Notes: a model not told the origin generated them from the sequence alone. Counted from the first letter of the stretch, positions 1 to 9,831 are shown. The stretch is DNA of 37,770 nt from Streptococcus panodentis (GCF_017884005.1 NZ_QFAY01000027.1:1-37770), one strand, 5' to 3'. A program made the numbers and translations.

Positions 1-77
1 TCCTGTGGAACCAGCATATCTAAACTCATTAATTCCAGCTGTTGGCGCTCTAAATCTACTTGGTTTTTATGAAACAT
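1..77 (-). CDS. IS transposase, N-terminal part (runs off left edge)
   Basis: The minus strand opens with ATG at 77-75 and stays open to the window edge for 25 codons. The peptide starts MFHKNQVDLERQQ and continues ELMSLDMLVPQ. This resembles the N-terminus of IS1182-type transposases, where an ER-Q stretch is followed by a DLVP(K/Q)-like motif. A Shine-Dalgarno sequence (GGAGGT) precedes the start and a TATAAT lies at 104-109. The family call rests on a short peptide, so it is tentative; that a gene starts here is better supported. The rest of the gene is outside the window. Confidence 0.55.
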   Translation of the reverse strand, partial: MFHKNQVDLERQQLELMSLDMLVPQ

Positions 78-103
78 CGGCTGCACCTCCATCTCTTATC
101 TCT

Positions 104-109
104 ATTATA
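104..109 (-). promoter_or_regulatory. -10 element of the left-edge transposase gene
   Basis: TATAAT on the minus strand, 26 bases upstream of the ATG at 77. It lies just beyond the ftsY operon terminator, so transcription would restart here. No good -35 was identified. Confidence 0.45.
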
Positions 110-117
110 CTCCTAAA

Positions 118-155
118 AACGACAAAAAGCCTTGAGAAAACAAATTTCTCAAGAC
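118..155 (-). terminator. Terminator of the rnc-smc-ftsY operon
   Basis: Nine-base arms (131-139 and 145-153, CTTGAGAAA/TTTCTCAAG) enclose a 5-base loop. On the minus strand they are followed by GCTTTTTGTCGTTTTT. It is the first good T-tailed hairpin after the ftsY stop at 401. Confidence 0.7.
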
Positions 156-169
156 TTTGTCTACAATCT

Positions 170-206
170 GAAACTACTAATCCTTATTTGGTTAGTAGTT
201 TTTTCT
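170..206 (+). terminator. Hairpin with T-run on the plus strand
   Basis: Perfect 9-base arms (AACTACTAA 172-180, TTAGTAGTT 192-200) are followed by a run of T on the plus strand. No plus-strand gene ends nearby in the window, so it may be a relic. On the minus strand the T-run is only three bases. Confidence 0.5.
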
Positions 207-210
207 GTCT

Positions 211-283
211 TTTTATACGGTATCTTCCAAAAGATCCATCCCTCTGTGGGTGAGGACACAGCTATCATGGGAGTCTGTCCCAC
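211..283 (-). repeat. Repeat remnant sharing a 70-bp core with the right-edge copy
   Basis: The reverse complement matches 37629-37699 with few changes, including the shared stretch GACAGACTCCCATGAT and a common end at CCGTATAAA. Both copies keep an open frame ending in EDTV-stop, with differences such as DGCV/DSCV. Here the head is GAGAGTGGGACA instead of GAGGCTGAGACA. The 117 bases from here to the ftsY stop show nothing I can assign. Confidence 0.7.
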
Positions 284-400
284 TCTCAGCATCTCACTGC
301 CTAGTCTGATTGCAACTTTCACTGAATCTGAAATCTCCTTGATGAGCACCGGCTCTGCCTTTGTCCATTTGCCCTGTCAAAAATAGAGGTTCTTTACGGA

Positions 401-2083
401 TTAAATCAGGCCCTCAAGCAGCCCCTTCATAAAGTTTTCTGAATGGAACTCGCCAATGTCATCAATCTTCTCACCAAAACCAATCAGTTTGACCGGAATA
501 TCCAATTCCTGACGGATAGCCAGCACCACTCCGCCTCGAGCCGTTCCATCGATTTTGGTCAGAACGATACCTGTTACTGGTGTGATTTTAGAAAATTCCT
601 TGGCTTGGACCAGAGCATTCTGACCGGTGGAAGCATCCAGAGCCAGAAAGGTCTCATGCGGAGCTTCTGGATCTACTCGCTTGATAATACGGCCAATCTT
701 CTCCAGCTCTGCCATGAGATTGTCTTTATTCTGCAGGCGGCCGGCCGTGTCAATCATGAGAATATCTACCTGCTCGGCCTGAGCTCGTTCCATCCCGTCA
801 TAGACCACGCTGGCAGGATCAGACTTTTCAGGCCCGGTCACAACCGGCACATCCACCCGGCGGCCCCATTCAGCCAGCTGGGCAACAGCTCCGGCCCGGA
901 AGGTATCGGCCGCAACCAGCATCACTTTCTTGCCCTGCTGTTTGTATCGATAGGCCAGCTTGCCGATAGAGGTCGTCTTGCCGACACCGTTGACTCCGAC
1001 AAAGAGCATGACCGTCAGACCATTTTGAAAATTAATTTTCTCGTTGAAACGGCCGTCCTTTTCATAAATATCGACTAATTTTTCAATAATCAGCTGACGC
1101 AGAGCAGCTGGTTTTTTAGCATTTTCCAGCCGCGCCTCATAGCGCAGCTCCTCCGTCAGACTAGAAGCCACCTGTACACCGACATCGCTGGTAATGAGCA
1201 GCTCTTCTAACTCTTCAAAGAACTCTTCATCGACCGAACGGAAATTGGCAAAGAAGGCATTGAGCCGGGCACCGAAGCCGGTACGGGTCTTTTTCAGACT
1301 GCGGTCATACTTGTCCTGAACCGTTTCTGCCGGGCCGTCCTGCCGCTCTGCTGCGGAGGCAGACTGGCTTTGAGCCTGCTCCGACACTTCCTGCTCCGGC
1401 TGTTGATCTGCCGCTGAATCGGATTCCTGCTCTGCAGACTGACCTGCCGCTGCTTCTGTCGAGACGGTCTGGCTTTGAGCCTGCTCCGACACTTCCTGCT
1501 CCGGCTGTTGGTCTGCCGCTGGATCGGTCTCCTGCTCTGCAGACTGAGCTGCCGCTGTCTCCTCCTGGCTGCGGCTTGCTGCTTCTGCGATACGCGCCTG
1601 CAGGTCAGCATAATAGGCTGCCATCGCAGACGGAGCATCTTCTTTGTGCTCAGCCGTCGGAGCAGATTGATCTGCGACCGGATCAGCGGATTTTCGTTCT
1701 GCCTGCTCTGCTCTTTCAGCAGAGTCAGCACCTTCCCGGTTTGGCTGCTCTGAATTTTCTTCAGCTCCAGCTATGCCCTCGTCCGCACCTGCAGCTGTCT
1801 GGGCGGCACTCTCCTGCCCCGTCTCCGCTCTGTCTTTTGGAGCATAGCTGTGCTCTGCTTCGGATGCTTCTGTTTCCCTTGCAGCACTATCCAGCTCTTG
1901 GCTGGAGCTCTCCTGCTCCTGCCCTTCCTGCTCTGCACCGTTTTTTTCAGAAGCTGCTTCTGCTGCGGCGGCTGAGCCAGACTGTTCTGCTGCTTCATCC
2001 AGACTTTCCAAAGCTTCCTTGATACTATCTTCCAGTGCCGGTTCTTCTTTTTTGCGGCCAAACAGGCGATCAAACAATCCCAT
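401..2083 (-). CDS. ftsY: Signal recognition particle receptor FtsY
   Basis: FtsY is the membrane-associated GTPase that docks SRP-ribosome complexes at the SecYEG translocon. The C-terminal NG domain (about residues 255-560) carries all GTPase motifs: GVNGVGKTT (363-371), DTFRAGA (393-399), DTAGR (445-449) and TKIDG (509-513). The N-terminal A domain of roughly 250 residues is unusually long, acidic and rich in Q, E, A and S. It contains two copies of a 35-residue unit (about 180-214 and 215-249). Total length, 560 aa, exceeds that of many Firmicute FtsY proteins because of this region. AAGGAGG precedes the ATG and overlaps the end of the upstream HAD gene, whose stop is 3 bases before. It is the last gene of the rnc-smc operon. 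Confidence 0.97.
   Translation of the reverse strand: MGLFDRLFGRKKEEPALEDSIKEALESLDEAAEQSGSAAAAEAASEKNGAEQEGQEQESSSQELDSAARETEASEAEHSYAPKDRAETGQESAAQTAAGADEGIAGAEENSEQPNREGADSAERAEQAERKSADPVADQSAPTAEHKEDAPSAMAAYYADLQARIAEAASRSQEETAAAQSAEQETDPAADQQPEQEVSEQAQSQTVSTEAAAGQSAEQESDSAADQQPEQEVSEQAQSQSASAAERQDGPAETVQDKYDRSLKKTRTGFGARLNAFFANFRSVDEEFFEELEELLITSDVGVQVASSLTEELRYEARLENAKKPAALRQLIIEKLVDIYEKDGRFNEKINFQNGLTVMLFVGVNGVGKTTSIGKLAYRYKQQGKKVMLVAADTFRAGAVAQLAEWGRRVDVPVVTGPEKSDPASVVYDGMERAQAEQVDILMIDTAGRLQNKDNLMAELEKIGRIIKRVDPEAPHETFLALDASTGQNALVQAKEFSKITPVTGIVLTKIDGTARGGVVLAIRQELDIPVKLIGFGEKIDDIGEFHSENFMKGLLEGLI
1366..1575 (-). repeat. In-frame 105-bp tandem repeat inside ftsY
   Basis: Two near-identical DNA units with a 105-bp period (for example GGCTTTGAGCCTGCTCC at 1366 and 1471) encode the duplicated 35-residue A-domain unit. 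Differences between copies are few, so the duplication looks recent or is kept similar by recombination. Confidence 0.85.
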
Positions 2084-2086
2084 GGA

Positions 2087-2905
2087 CTAATCCTCCTTCA
2101 GTACAAATTCTTCAATAGCCCAAGCAACGCCGTCTTCATCATTGGTCAGAGGCGCCACGACAGCAGCAGCCTCCTTGACTTCCGCTACAGCATTCTGCAT
2201 GGCTACACCCAGCCCGGCCCATTCTATCATGGACAGGTCGTTGGCTTCATCACCGCAGGCCATGACCTGACTGCGATCCAGTCCCAGATGAGCAATCAGC
2301 TTTTCCAGTCCAGTAGCCTTATGGACATTCTTCGGTGACCACTCCAAGAGCATATCACGGGATTTGAAAATTTCATAGCGCTCAAAGAGCTCCGGTGAAA
2401 TCTGCGCAATCCCCGCATCCAGCGGCTCCTGAGCATAGGCAGTGACACACTTATTGTAAGTCTGCTGGTCAGACAGGTCGCTAAAGTCAATCGGCTCAAA
2501 GGTCAGAGCTGGATTGAACTTAGCATAAAGAGACTCCTGATCCGACTGAATCTGATAGACCAGCCCCTCGCAGATAGCATCCAGAGGCAGACCCAGCTTC
2601 TCCGTCTCTTCAAAAATCCTGGCCACATCATCATAGGAAAAGACTGTCTTATCCAGAATCTCGCCTGTATTGCGCTGAACCAGACCGCCATTGAAAGTAA
2701 TGGTATATTCATCTTTCTCGCCGTCTGTTCCCAGCTCGTGCAGAAAGAAATCCATCGCTTTGAGCGGTCGGCCGGTGGTCAGGACAATCTTGACTCCCTT
2801 AGCCTGAGCAGCCTTAAGGGCTGCCAGACTGCGCTCAGAAATCTTCTTATCCGAGGTCAGCAAGGTCCCATCCAAATCAAGTGCAATTAACCGAATATCC
2901 GCCAT
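2087..2905 (-). CDS. Cof-type HAD-IIB family phosphatase (first of two)
   Basis: This 272-aa haloacid-dehalogenase hydrolase probably dephosphorylates small sugar phosphates or similar metabolites; the substrate cannot be read from sequence. Motif I is DLDGTLLTSD (residues 10-19) with the nucleophile and acid Asp pair. Motif II is the T of LTTGRP near residue 43. Motif III/IV is CGDEANDLSMIEWAG near 217-231, typical of the IIB (Cof/YidA) class. The ATG overlaps the stop of the upstream HAD gene by one base (TAATG), implying coupled translation. Paired HAD genes between smc and ftsY are a known streptococcal arrangement. Confidence 0.92.
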   Translation of the reverse strand: MADIRLIALDLDGTLLTSDKKISERSLAALKAAQAKGVKIVLTTGRPLKAMDFFLHELGTDGEKDEYTITFNGGLVQRNTGEILDKTVFSYDDVARIFEETEKLGLPLDAICEGLVYQIQSDQESLYAKFNPALTFEPIDFSDLSDQQTYNKCVTAYAQEPLDAGIAQISPELFERYEIFKSRDMLLEWSPKNVHKATGLEKLIAHLGLDRSQVMACGDEANDLSMIEWAGLGVAMQNAVAEVKEAAAVVAPLTNDEDGVAWAIEEFVLKED

Positions 2906-3699
2906 TATAAGCCCTCCATATAGGTCATCACAGACTGAGCTGCATGATGTCCTATCACTTCCTTGGCCACTTCCAGAATTTCCGGCCGAGCATTTTCCGG
3001 TGCAATGGGGTGACCGACCACCTGCATCATGTGCAGGTCGTTGAGATTGTCCCCAAAAGCCATCACCTGAGACATTTCCAGATTCAGCTTTTTGGCCAGC
3101 TCAACGATGGCTACGCCCTTGTCCACATAATCCAAAACAATGTCAATGGATTTGTAGCCGGTCGTCATAGCCTTAACCCCTTCGATATGCTCATTGACCC
3201 AGGCCTCACCAGCAGCTACTTCCTCTTCCGCAAAGTTCGTGGTGAATTTGAAAATCTCATCCTTCACTTCTGCAAAACTGGCAACTTTTTGAATATTTTC
3301 ATTGTAATGTGCACTGAAAGACAGATAAGTCGGATCCACTGTTTCCAGGACATAACAGCCATGCTTGCCGGTCAAAAGCAGCTCATTAACATTGATATAA
3401 GGACATTCTGTCAGCTTGTCAAAAACCCGCAGATAAAATTCCTGAGGCATAACGGCTTCATAGAGATCCTGACCGTGAAATTCAACCACACTGCCATTTT
3501 CAGCGATGAAAATAATCTCATCGCGGACTTCCTCAAAAAGCTTTTCCAGTGACAGCAAACCGCGGCCGCTGGCCACTGCAAAATACATGCCTTTTTCTTT
3601 GAACTGGGCCAACAGCTGCTTGAGACGGTCCATGTCAAACTGGCCCTTGCCGTCCAAAAAGGTTCCGTCCATATCTGTTGCGACTAATTTTATACTCAT
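2905..3699 (-). CDS. Cof-type HAD-IIB family phosphatase (second of two)
   Basis: This 264-aa paralogue of the neighbouring HAD protein has motif I DMDGTFLDG (residues 9-17), ASGRG near 44-48 and GDNLNDLHMM near 217-226. The cap lies between these motifs and differs clearly from its neighbour's, so the substrates probably differ. The ATG is one base after the smc stop and has only a weak ribosome site, so translation is probably coupled to smc. It is a cytoplasmic enzyme of unknown substrate. Confidence 0.92.
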   Translation of the reverse strand: MSIKLVATDMDGTFLDGKGQFDMDRLKQLLAQFKEKGMYFAVASGRGLLSLEKLFEEVRDEIIFIAENGSVVEFHGQDLYEAVMPQEFYLRVFDKLTECPYINVNELLLTGKHGCYVLETVDPTYLSFSAHYNENIQKVASFAEVKDEIFKFTTNFAEEEVAAGEAWVNEHIEGVKAMTTGYKSIDIVLDYVDKGVAIVELAKKLNLEMSQVMAFGDNLNDLHMMQVVGHPIAPENARPEILEVAKEVIGHHAAQSVMTYMEGL

Positions 3700-3700
3700 C

Positions 3701-6700
3701 TTACATACTTTCTAAATCTTTTAACTTGACCGATACAATCTTTGAGACGCCCGATTCCTGCATGGTCACCCCATAGATGGAGTCCGCAGCCGACATGGTT
3801 CCCTTGCGGTGGGTGACCACGATAAACTGGCTGTCCTTGTCAAAGCGGTTGAGATAGTCTCCGAACCGCTTGACATTGGCCTCGTCCAAGGCCGCTTCCA
3901 CCTCGTCCAAAATGACAAAGGGAATGGTCTTGACACGGATAATGGAAAAGAGCAGAGCCAGAGCAGACAGAGCTTTTTCGCCCCCGCTCATGAGATTGAG
4001 GGACTGGATTTTCTTGCCGGGCGGCTGGACGGAAATTTCCACTCCGGCCGTCAGCAAATCGCCCTCGGTCAAGATCAAATCAGCAGCCCCCCCGCCAAAC
4101 ATCTGGCGGAAAGTCACCTTGAAGCTCTCACGAATCGCTTCAAAGGTTGATTTGAAGCGCTCTTTCACTTCATCATTCATCTCCTCAATGGTTTCAAGGA
4201 GGAGATTCTTAGCCGACAGGACATCATCCCGCTGGCTGTTGAGGAAATGAAGGCGGCTGCTGACTTCTTCAAACTGCTCGACTGCTTCCAGATTGACCGG
4301 ACCCAGAGCACGGATGGCTTTTTCCAAGTCTTTGACCTGGCTTTCAGCTGCAGCCAGATGTTCCAGCGGCCGGGCCTGAGCAGCAGCCTCTTCAAAGCTG
4401 ATCTGATAATCATCGGTCAGATTTCCTGCCAGACGGCGCAGCACATCTGTCACCTTGTCTTTTTCGGCCTCACCCTTGGCCTGCCTGCGAATCAGTTCTT
4501 CATTCTGCCGGCGGGCTTCTTCTAGGCGGCTGAGAATATCGTCCGACTGCCCCTCCAAATCCTCTGCCTCAAATTTGAGACGGATGAGTTTTTGGTCCAG
4601 GTCTGTTTTTTCCTGCCGGGCTGCTGCCAGCTGGCTTTCCAAGACCGCAAGATCCACCTTCTGCAGACTGGACTGCTCTTTTTGCTCCATGAGAAGCTCC
4701 AGTGTCGCTCGGTCTTTGTTCAGGGCAGCCTGCTCCTCTTGCAAACGGGTCAGATCATTTTTTTCAAAGCGCTGCTGAGAAGACAGCTCTGTCCGCTGCA
4801 GCTTGAGGTCGGCCAGACTGGCCGACAGTTTGTCAAAGCGCGCCTGCACCGCATCTTTATTGGACTTGACCTGATCAATCTCCTCATTAATAGCTGACTT
4901 TTCCTGAGCAATCTCTGTCAGACGGCCCTGCAGCCGGTCTTTTTCAGCTGAAATATCAAGCCCTGACTGACTGGCCAGTTCCTGCTCCTGCACTGCTTTC
5001 AGTTGGGTCAGGTCCTCCACCCGCTTGGCCAGCTGTTCATAAGCCAAAGCAGCCTTCTGCTCAGCCAAACGGGCCTGCTCGCCGTCAGTCTTGATGCTCT
5101 CCAAAAACTGACGGGCCTGCGTCAGCTGGTTTTGCAGCTGCTGCACAGCGGTTTCCTGCTCTTTCAGGCTGGCATTTTTTTCTGCGATTTCAGCTTGGAG
5201 AGCATCCAGTTCGGGCTTGATAAAGATCGTATTGTTATTGCGGCTGGCACCGCCGGCATAGGAACCTCCGGTCCGCAGCTCCGTTCCATCCAAGGTCACC
5301 ATCCGAACCTGATAGCGGACCTTGCGGGCAGCAGCACGGGCATGCTCCACTGTATCGAAAATGGCGGTTGTCCCCAGCAGATTTTGGAAAATACTGTCCA
5401 AGGCCGGATCGTAGGTCGTCAGTGAAGCAGCCAGCCCAAGAAAGCCTTCACTCTTTTCAATGCTGCTGCGGTTCTGCTCAGGCAGCTGACGGGCTTTAAT
5501 GGTGGTCAGCGGCAGGAACGTTGCCCGGCCGGACCGGTTTTTCTTGAGAAATGCAATCGCTCTGGTAGCGGCAGCCTCATCCTCAACGATGATATTCTGA
5601 CTGCTGGCTCCCAGCGCAATTTCCAGCGCGGTCTGATAATGCGGATCGAAGCTGAGCTTCTCGCTGACAGCTCCGACGATGCCGCCCAGACGGCCGGCCT
5701 CCTGCAGCACGCTCTTGACGCCGGCATAGAAATTGCTGTGGTTTTTCAAAATGGCTTCCAGACTGGCTGAGCGGGCTTTCTTGTTTTTGATATCATCCAA
5801 AAGCTCAAACATAGAGTCCTGCTGGGCCTTGTAAGCAGCCTGCAGCTGCTCTGCCTCTGCAAGCTGGCTTTGGTAGTCAGCTAAAAGCTGCTGGAGAGCC
5901 TGACGGGCCGTTTCCAGCTCCTCTAAGCCGGCCTGCTCTGCATCCTGACTGCTGGCCAAATCAGCCTGCAGCTTAGCATAATCCGCCTGACGGCTCTCTG
6001 CCTGCCGGAGTTCATTGGCCAGTTGATTTTCCAAAGAGGTCAGGTCATTGGAAAGCTCTGCTTCCTCCTGCATGAGCCGGACATATTTGTCCCGCAGATG
6101 CTCAATCAGCTGGTCCGGATCATCTGTAAAATCGGCCAGCTCGCTTTCCAAGGCAGTCAGTGCTCTTTCATTGTCCTCCAGCTGATCCGATAACTTTGTC
6201 AGTCCTGCCTGCTTGTCTTCGATACTGCCGGCAATCTGAGCCAGCTTTTCTGACAGGCTCGCCAGGCGTTCTTCATTTTCCCGGCGGCTGGTGGCTGCCT
6301 GACTGGACTCCAGCTTAGAAAGGTCAATCTGACGCTCCAAGTCACTGATGAGGCGGGTCAGTTCCAGCAGGCTGGCCTGATCGTCAGCCAAGGTCTGATT
6401 GAGCTCATGGCGCCTGCTTTTCAGCTGCTGATTTTCCATTTCCAGCTCATCGCGCTTGCTGTAGTAGGCTGCTAACTCCTGCTGGATCTCTGCCAAATCC
6501 TGCTCAGCCTGGGTCAGTCTGTCCTTATTGGCCGTCAGCTGGGCCACCAGCACATCCAGATAGAGCTCCCGGCGCTCTGCGTCCAAGCTCAAAAAGCGCT
6601 TGGCTGTCTCTGCCTGCTTTTCCAAAGGCTTGACCTGACTGTCCAGCTCGTAGATAATGTCTTCCAGCCGATCCAGATTGTCCTGAGTCTGGGCCAGCTT

Positions 6701-7237
6701 GCTCTCTGTCTCCTTGCGGCGGGTCTTGTATTTGAGGACCCCGGCTGCTTCTTCAAAAATAGCCCGGCGCTCCTCCGGCTTGCTGTTAAAGATTTCCTCT
6801 ACCTTCCCTTGGGAAATAATGGAAAAGGAGTCCCGGCCCAAACCAGTATCCATAAAGAGGTCGTGAACATCGCGCAGCCGTACTTTTTTGCCGTCAATCT
6901 TATACTCGCTGTCGCCGCTGCGGTAAATATGGCGCTCCACTCGAATCTCGCTGGCTGCTTCCTTGATAAACTGGTCGCTGTTATCCAAAACCACCACCAC
7001 TGAGGCATAATTGAGCGGTTTGCGGGTCTCTGTTCCCGCAAAAATCACATCAGGCATCTTGCCGCCCCGCAGACTTTTGACGCTGGATTCCCCCAGCGCC
7101 CAGCGCAGACTTTCGGTGATATTGGACTTCCCAGAGCCATTAGGTCCGACAACGGCCGTCACTCCCTGATCAAAGACGACCTTGGTCTTGTCTGCAAATG
7201 ACTTAAAGCCCTGGATTTCAATTTCCTTTAAAAACAT
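3701..7237 (-). CDS. smc: Chromosome segregation/condensation ATPase SMC
   Basis: Full-length SMC (1178 aa). It forms the ring-shaped condensin with ScpA and ScpB that compacts and separates newly replicated origins. Walker A is GPNGSGKSN (31-39). The hinge lies near residues 510-640 and includes the [11 protein letters not shown] and [14 protein letters not shown] stretches. Two long coiled-coil arms, rich in Q, E and L, flank it. The C-terminal head carries the signature [15 protein letters not shown] and Walker [16 protein letters not shown]. The start ATG lies inside the rnc gene, with a 10-base overlap and the ribosome site AAGGAAAG. Nothing is missing. Confidence 0.98.
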   Translation of the reverse strand: MFLKEIEIQGFKSFADKTKVVFDQGVTAVVGPNGSGKSNITESLRWALGESSVKSLRGGKMPDVIFAGTETRKPLNYASVVVVLDNSDQFIKEAASEIRVERHIYRSGDSEYKIDGKKVRLRDVHDLFMDTGLGRDSFSIISQGKVEEIFNSKPEERRAIFEEAAGVLKYKTRRKETESKLAQTQDNLDRLEDIIYELDSQVKPLEKQAETAKRFLSLDAERRELYLDVLVAQLTANKDRLTQAEQDLAEIQQELAAYYSKRDELEMENQQLKSRRHELNQTLADDQASLLELTRLISDLERQIDLSKLESSQAATSRRENEERLASLSEKLAQIAGSIEDKQAGLTKLSDQLEDNERALTALESELADFTDDPDQLIEHLRDKYVRLMQEEAELSNDLTSLENQLANELRQAESRQADYAKLQADLASSQDAEQAGLEELETARQALQQLLADYQSQLAEAEQLQAAYKAQQDSMFELLDDIKNKKARSASLEAILKNHSNFYAGVKSVLQEAGRLGGIVGAVSEKLSFDPHYQTALEIALGASSQNIIVEDEAAATRAIAFLKKNRSGRATFLPLTTIKARQLPEQNRSSIEKSEGFLGLAASLTTYDPALDSIFQNLLGTTAIFDTVEHARAAARKVRYQVRMVTLDGTELRTGGSYAGGASRNNNTIFIKPELDALQAEIAEKNASLKEQETAVQQLQNQLTQARQFLESIKTDGEQARLAEQKAALAYEQLAKRVEDLTQLKAVQEQELASQSGLDISAEKDRLQGRLTEIAQEKSAINEEIDQVKSNKDAVQARFDKLSASLADLKLQRTELSSQQRFEKNDLTRLQEEQAALNKDRATLELLMEQKEQSSLQKVDLAVLESQLAAARQEKTDLDQKLIRLKFEAEDLEGQSDDILSRLEEARRQNEELIRRQAKGEAEKDKVTDVLRRLAGNLTDDYQISFEEAAAQARPLEHLAAAESQVKDLEKAIRALGPVNLEAVEQFEEVSSRLHFLNSQRDDVLSAKNLLLETIEEMNDEVKERFKSTFEAIRESFKVTFRQMFGGGAADLILTEGDLLTAGVEISVQPPGKKIQSLNLMSGGEKALSALALLFSIIRVKTIPFVILDEVEAALDEANVKRFGDYLNRFDKDSQFIVVTHRKGTMSAADSIYGVTMQESGVSKIVSVKLKDLESM

Positions 7238-7926
7238 GAATGACTTTCCTTTTCAAATGCATTTTTAGCAGCTTCCTGCTCAGCCAATTTCTTGGAGCGG
7301 CCCTGGCCCTGACCGGCCTCCCGGCCGTTAATGCGGACCGCCACCTCGAAATTCTTGGCATGTGCCGGTCCCGACTCAGAGATGACCTGATAAAGGATTT
7401 CGACATCTCCGTTGACCTGCAGCAGCTCCTGCAGCTTGGTCTTGTAATCGGTCACCCGCTCAAAATTCCCAGCTTCCACCTTGGGAATCATGACCTGATA
7501 AAGAAAGTCTTTGACAGTCTCCACCCCCTTGTCCAAGAGCAGAGCCCCTAAAAACGCCTCAAATAAATCTCCCAGAATGGTATCGCGGCTGCGGCCGCCT
7601 GACTTTTCTTCTCCGCGGCCCAGCTTCACATAGCGGTCAAACTGGCAGTCGCGGGTAAAGCCTGCCAGACTCTCCTCGCGCACAATCATGGAGCGGAGCT
7701 TGGACAAATCTCCCTCCGGTCTCTTAGGGTATTTTTTATACAAATACTCTGAAATAATTAACTGCAGAACAGCGTCTCCTAAAAATTCCAGGCGCTCATT
7801 GTGTGAAATTTTTAAGAGGCGGTGCTCATTGGCAAAACTGGTATGGGTAAAGGCCGTCTCCAACAGACTGGCATCCGCAAAGACCAGACCAAACTGTTCC
7901 AGCAATGCTCTTTTTAAATCTTCCAT
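7228..7926 (-). CDS. rnc: Ribonuclease III
   Basis: This 232-aa enzyme cleaves double-stranded RNA in rRNA and mRNA processing. The RNase III signature [12 protein letters not shown] is at residues 43-54, with the Glu and Asp that bind catalytic metal. A second acidic cluster, [11 protein letters not shown], follows near residues 120-130. The C-terminal double-stranded RNA-binding domain starts near [11 protein letters not shown] and contains the [17 protein letters not shown] helix. It is the first gene of the operon. The ATG lacks a clear Shine-Dalgarno sequence, but an in-frame stop lies just upstream, so a longer protein is excluded. Confidence 0.96.
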   Translation of the reverse strand: MEDLKRALLEQFGLVFADASLLETAFTHTSFANEHRLLKISHNERLEFLGDAVLQLIISEYLYKKYPKRPEGDLSKLRSMIVREESLAGFTRDCQFDRYVKLGRGEEKSGGRSRDTILGDLFEAFLGALLLDKGVETVKDFLYQVMIPKVEAGNFERVTDYKTKLQELLQVNGDVEILYQVISESGPAHAKNFEVAVRINGREAGQGQGRSKKLAEQEAAKNAFEKESHSCF

Positions 7927-7990
7927 TATTCAACTAGATCATGCTCTCAGCCAAAGCGAGCAGCACGATTCCTCTCTTTCCTTTCCAAAA

Positions 7991-8006
7991 ATAGTACAAG
8001 TACTAT
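7991..8006. promoter_or_regulatory. Inverted repeat over the rnc -10 element (possible operator)
   Basis: Perfect 7-base arms ATAGTAC/GTACTAT with a 2-base spacer overlap the last bases of TATAAT and cover the expected start of transcription. The position suits a repressor site, but it could also be a small hairpin at the 5' end of the mRNA. Confidence 0.4.
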
Positions 8007-8010
8007 TATA
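8005..8010 (-). promoter_or_regulatory. -10 element upstream of rnc
   Basis: TATAAT on the minus strand, about 80 bases before the rnc start. The -35 region is poor. The inverted repeat at 7991-8006 overlaps it. Confidence 0.55.
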
Positions 8011-8250
8011 CCAAAAAACAGGCGCAAACGCACCTGCTGACAGCGATTTCTCTGCTTTTTATCACTTGCACAACATTTCAAAGTCAATTCCGTTTGCCTC
8101 CCTGGGCTAGTCTTAGCCCAAGACAGATTTTTATGGCGGACTGAAGTCTGATATGCAAAGAAAATCAAAGATAAAAAGGGTTGAGAGTAAAGCCAGTGGG
8201 CGATAAATCCTCTCATCGGCTTACGATACTTGGATAAAAGTGATGAACTA

Positions 8251-8279
8251 TCGCTTTGTTCTGGCAAAAAACTCTTAAC
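8251..8279 (+). repeat. Degenerate fragment of the modular repeat
   Basis: 29 bases (starting TCGCTTTGTTCTGGC) match the internal module of the full copies at 14623, 17184 and 37621 with three differences. Neither end module is present, so this is a decayed or partial copy, 10 bases from the ABC-F stop codon. Confidence 0.6.
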
Positions 8280-8289
8280 AGAGCTGCTG

Positions 8290-9831
8290 CTAGGTCAGCT
8301 GATTGAAATCCCAGATCTGGTCCATCCAGCCTTCATAAAAATCAGGCTCGTGGCAGACCATGAGAATGCTGCCCTTGTATTCCTTCAGAGCCCGTTTGAG
8401 CTCCTCCTTGGCATCCACATCCAAGTGATTGGTCGGCTCATCCAGTACCAGCACATTGTGTTCCCGGTTCATGAGGAGACAGAGACGGACCTTGGCCTGC
8501 TCGCCTCCGGACAGCACCTGAATCTGGCTCTCAATATGCTTGGACGTCAGGCCGCATCTGGCTAAGGCAGCCCTTACTTCTGCCTGATTGAGGGCTGGAA
8601 AGGCGTTCCAGACAGCCTCCAGCGGAGTCTGACGATTGCCGCCTTGGACTTCCTGCTCGAAATAGCCCAGCTCCAGATAGTCGCCCCGCTCGACTTGGCC
8701 TGCAATCGGCGGAATAATGCCCAGCAGACTCTTGAGCAGGGTCGTTTTTCCAATCCCATTGGCCCCGATAATGGCGACCTTCTGATTGCGCTCAAAGGTC
8801 AGGTTGAGCGGTCCGGTCAGCGGCCGGTCGTAGCCAATCTGCAAGTCCTCTGTCTGAAAGATAAAACGGCCCGGTGTGCGGGCAGGCTTGAAGTCAAAGG
8901 AAGGCTTGGGCTTCTCGCTCTGCAGCTCAATCAGATCCATCTTATCCAGTTTTTTCTGGCGGGACATGGCCATATTGCGGGTCGCCACGCGCGCTTTGTT
9001 GCGGGCCACAAAATCCTTGAGATCCGCAATTTCCTTCTGCTGGCGCTCATAGGCCGCTTCCAGCTGGGATTTCTTCATTTCATAGACTTCCTGAAACTGG
9101 TAGTAATCGCCGGAATAGCGGGTCAGACGCTGCTGTTCCACATGGTAGACGATATTGATGACCTCATTCAGGAAAGGAATGTCATGGGAGATGAGAACAA
9201 AGGCATTTTCGTAATTTTGCAGGTAGCGCTTGAGCCAGTCAATGTGCTCGGCATCCAGATAGTTGGTCGGCTCATCCAAGAGCAGGATATCCGGTTTTTC
9301 CAGCAGAAGCTTGGCCAGAAGCACCTTGGTCCGCTGGCCGCCCGACAGCTCTGTCACATCACTCTCCATGCCGTAGTCCATGACCCCCAGAGCCCGCGCG
9401 ACTTCGTCGATCTTGGCATCCAGCGTATAGAAATCCCGGCTCTCTAAACGGTCCTGCAGCTCACCCACTTCTTCCATAAGAGCATCCACATCCGCACCGT
9501 CTTCGGCCATGCTCATATAAATTTCATTAATCCGGCTTTCTGTCTTGAAAAGCTCATCAAAAGCCGTCCGCAGCACATCACGGACAGACTGGCCCTGCTC
9601 CAGCACAGCATGCTGGTCCAGATAGCCAGCCGTGACATACTTGGACCACTCAACCTTGCCTTCGTCCGGCAGCATTTTGCCCGTCACGATGCTCATAAAG
9701 GTTGATTTTCCCTCACCATTGGCGCCGACCAGACCGATATGCTCGCCCTTGAGCAGGCGGAAGGACACATCCTCAAAAATAGCCCGGTCTCCAAAACCGT
9801 GGCTGAGATTTTTCACTTCTAAAATACTCAT
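8290..9831 (-). CDS. ABC-F family ATPase (YkpA/YbiT-like)
   Basis: This 513-aa soluble protein has two ABC cassettes in one chain and no membrane segments, the hallmark of ABC-F factors that act on the ribosome rather than in transport. Cassette 1 has GANGEGKST (near 37), LSGGQRTKVLLAK and LLLDEPTNYLD. The linker follows with charged helices (AYERQQKEIADLKDFVAR). Cassette 2 has GANGIGKTT, LSGGEQAKVRL and LVLDEPTNHLD. Length and motif spelling suit the YkpA/YbiT branch, which is thought to have housekeeping translation roles; drug resistance is not implied. It has its own promoter at 9864-9893 and an AGAGGAG ribosome site. Confidence 0.93.
   Translation of the reverse strand: MSILEVKNLSHGFGDRAIFEDVSFRLLKGEHIGLVGANGEGKSTFMSIVTGKMLPDEGKVEWSKYVTAGYLDQHAVLEQGQSVRDVLRTAFDELFKTESRINEIYMSMAEDGADVDALMEEVGELQDRLESRDFYTLDAKIDEVARALGVMDYGMESDVTELSGGQRTKVLLAKLLLEKPDILLLDEPTNYLDAEHIDWLKRYLQNYENAFVLISHDIPFLNEVINIVYHVEQQRLTRYSGDYYQFQEVYEMKKSQLEAAYERQQKEIADLKDFVARNKARVATRNMAMSRQKKLDKMDLIELQSEKPKPSFDFKPARTPGRFIFQTEDLQIGYDRPLTGPLNLTFERNQKVAIIGANGIGKTTLLKSLLGIIPPIAGQVERGDYLELGYFEQEVQGGNRQTPLEAVWNAFPALNQAEVRAALARCGLTSKHIESQIQVLSGGEQAKVRLCLLMNREHNVLVLDEPTNHLDVDAKEELKRALKEYKGSILMVCHEPDFYEGWMDQIWDFNQLT

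Larger units (their letters stand above)
7927..8289. other. Intergenic region between the ABC-F gene and rnc
   Basis: The 363 bases hold the rnc promoter, an inverted repeat TGGGCTA/TAGCCCA near 8102-8119 without a strong T-run, and a repeat remnant at 8251-8279. A 106-codon minus frame exists here but has no ribosome site or recognisable composition. The remainder shows nothing I can assign. Confidence 0.5.

Noticed and set aside
443..1078. Long plus-strand frame opposite ftsY
   Set aside because: It is the antisense of the conserved FtsY GTPase domain, with no ribosome site; a shadow of codon usage. The same applies to plus frames opposite smc (3809-5425), the HAD gene (2944-3552), the ABC-F gene (8644-9447) and glmU (12427-13254).
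7947..8267. 106-codon minus-strand frame upstream of rnc
   Set aside because: It runs across the rnc promoter and a repeat fragment, lacks a ribosome site and has no protein-like pattern.
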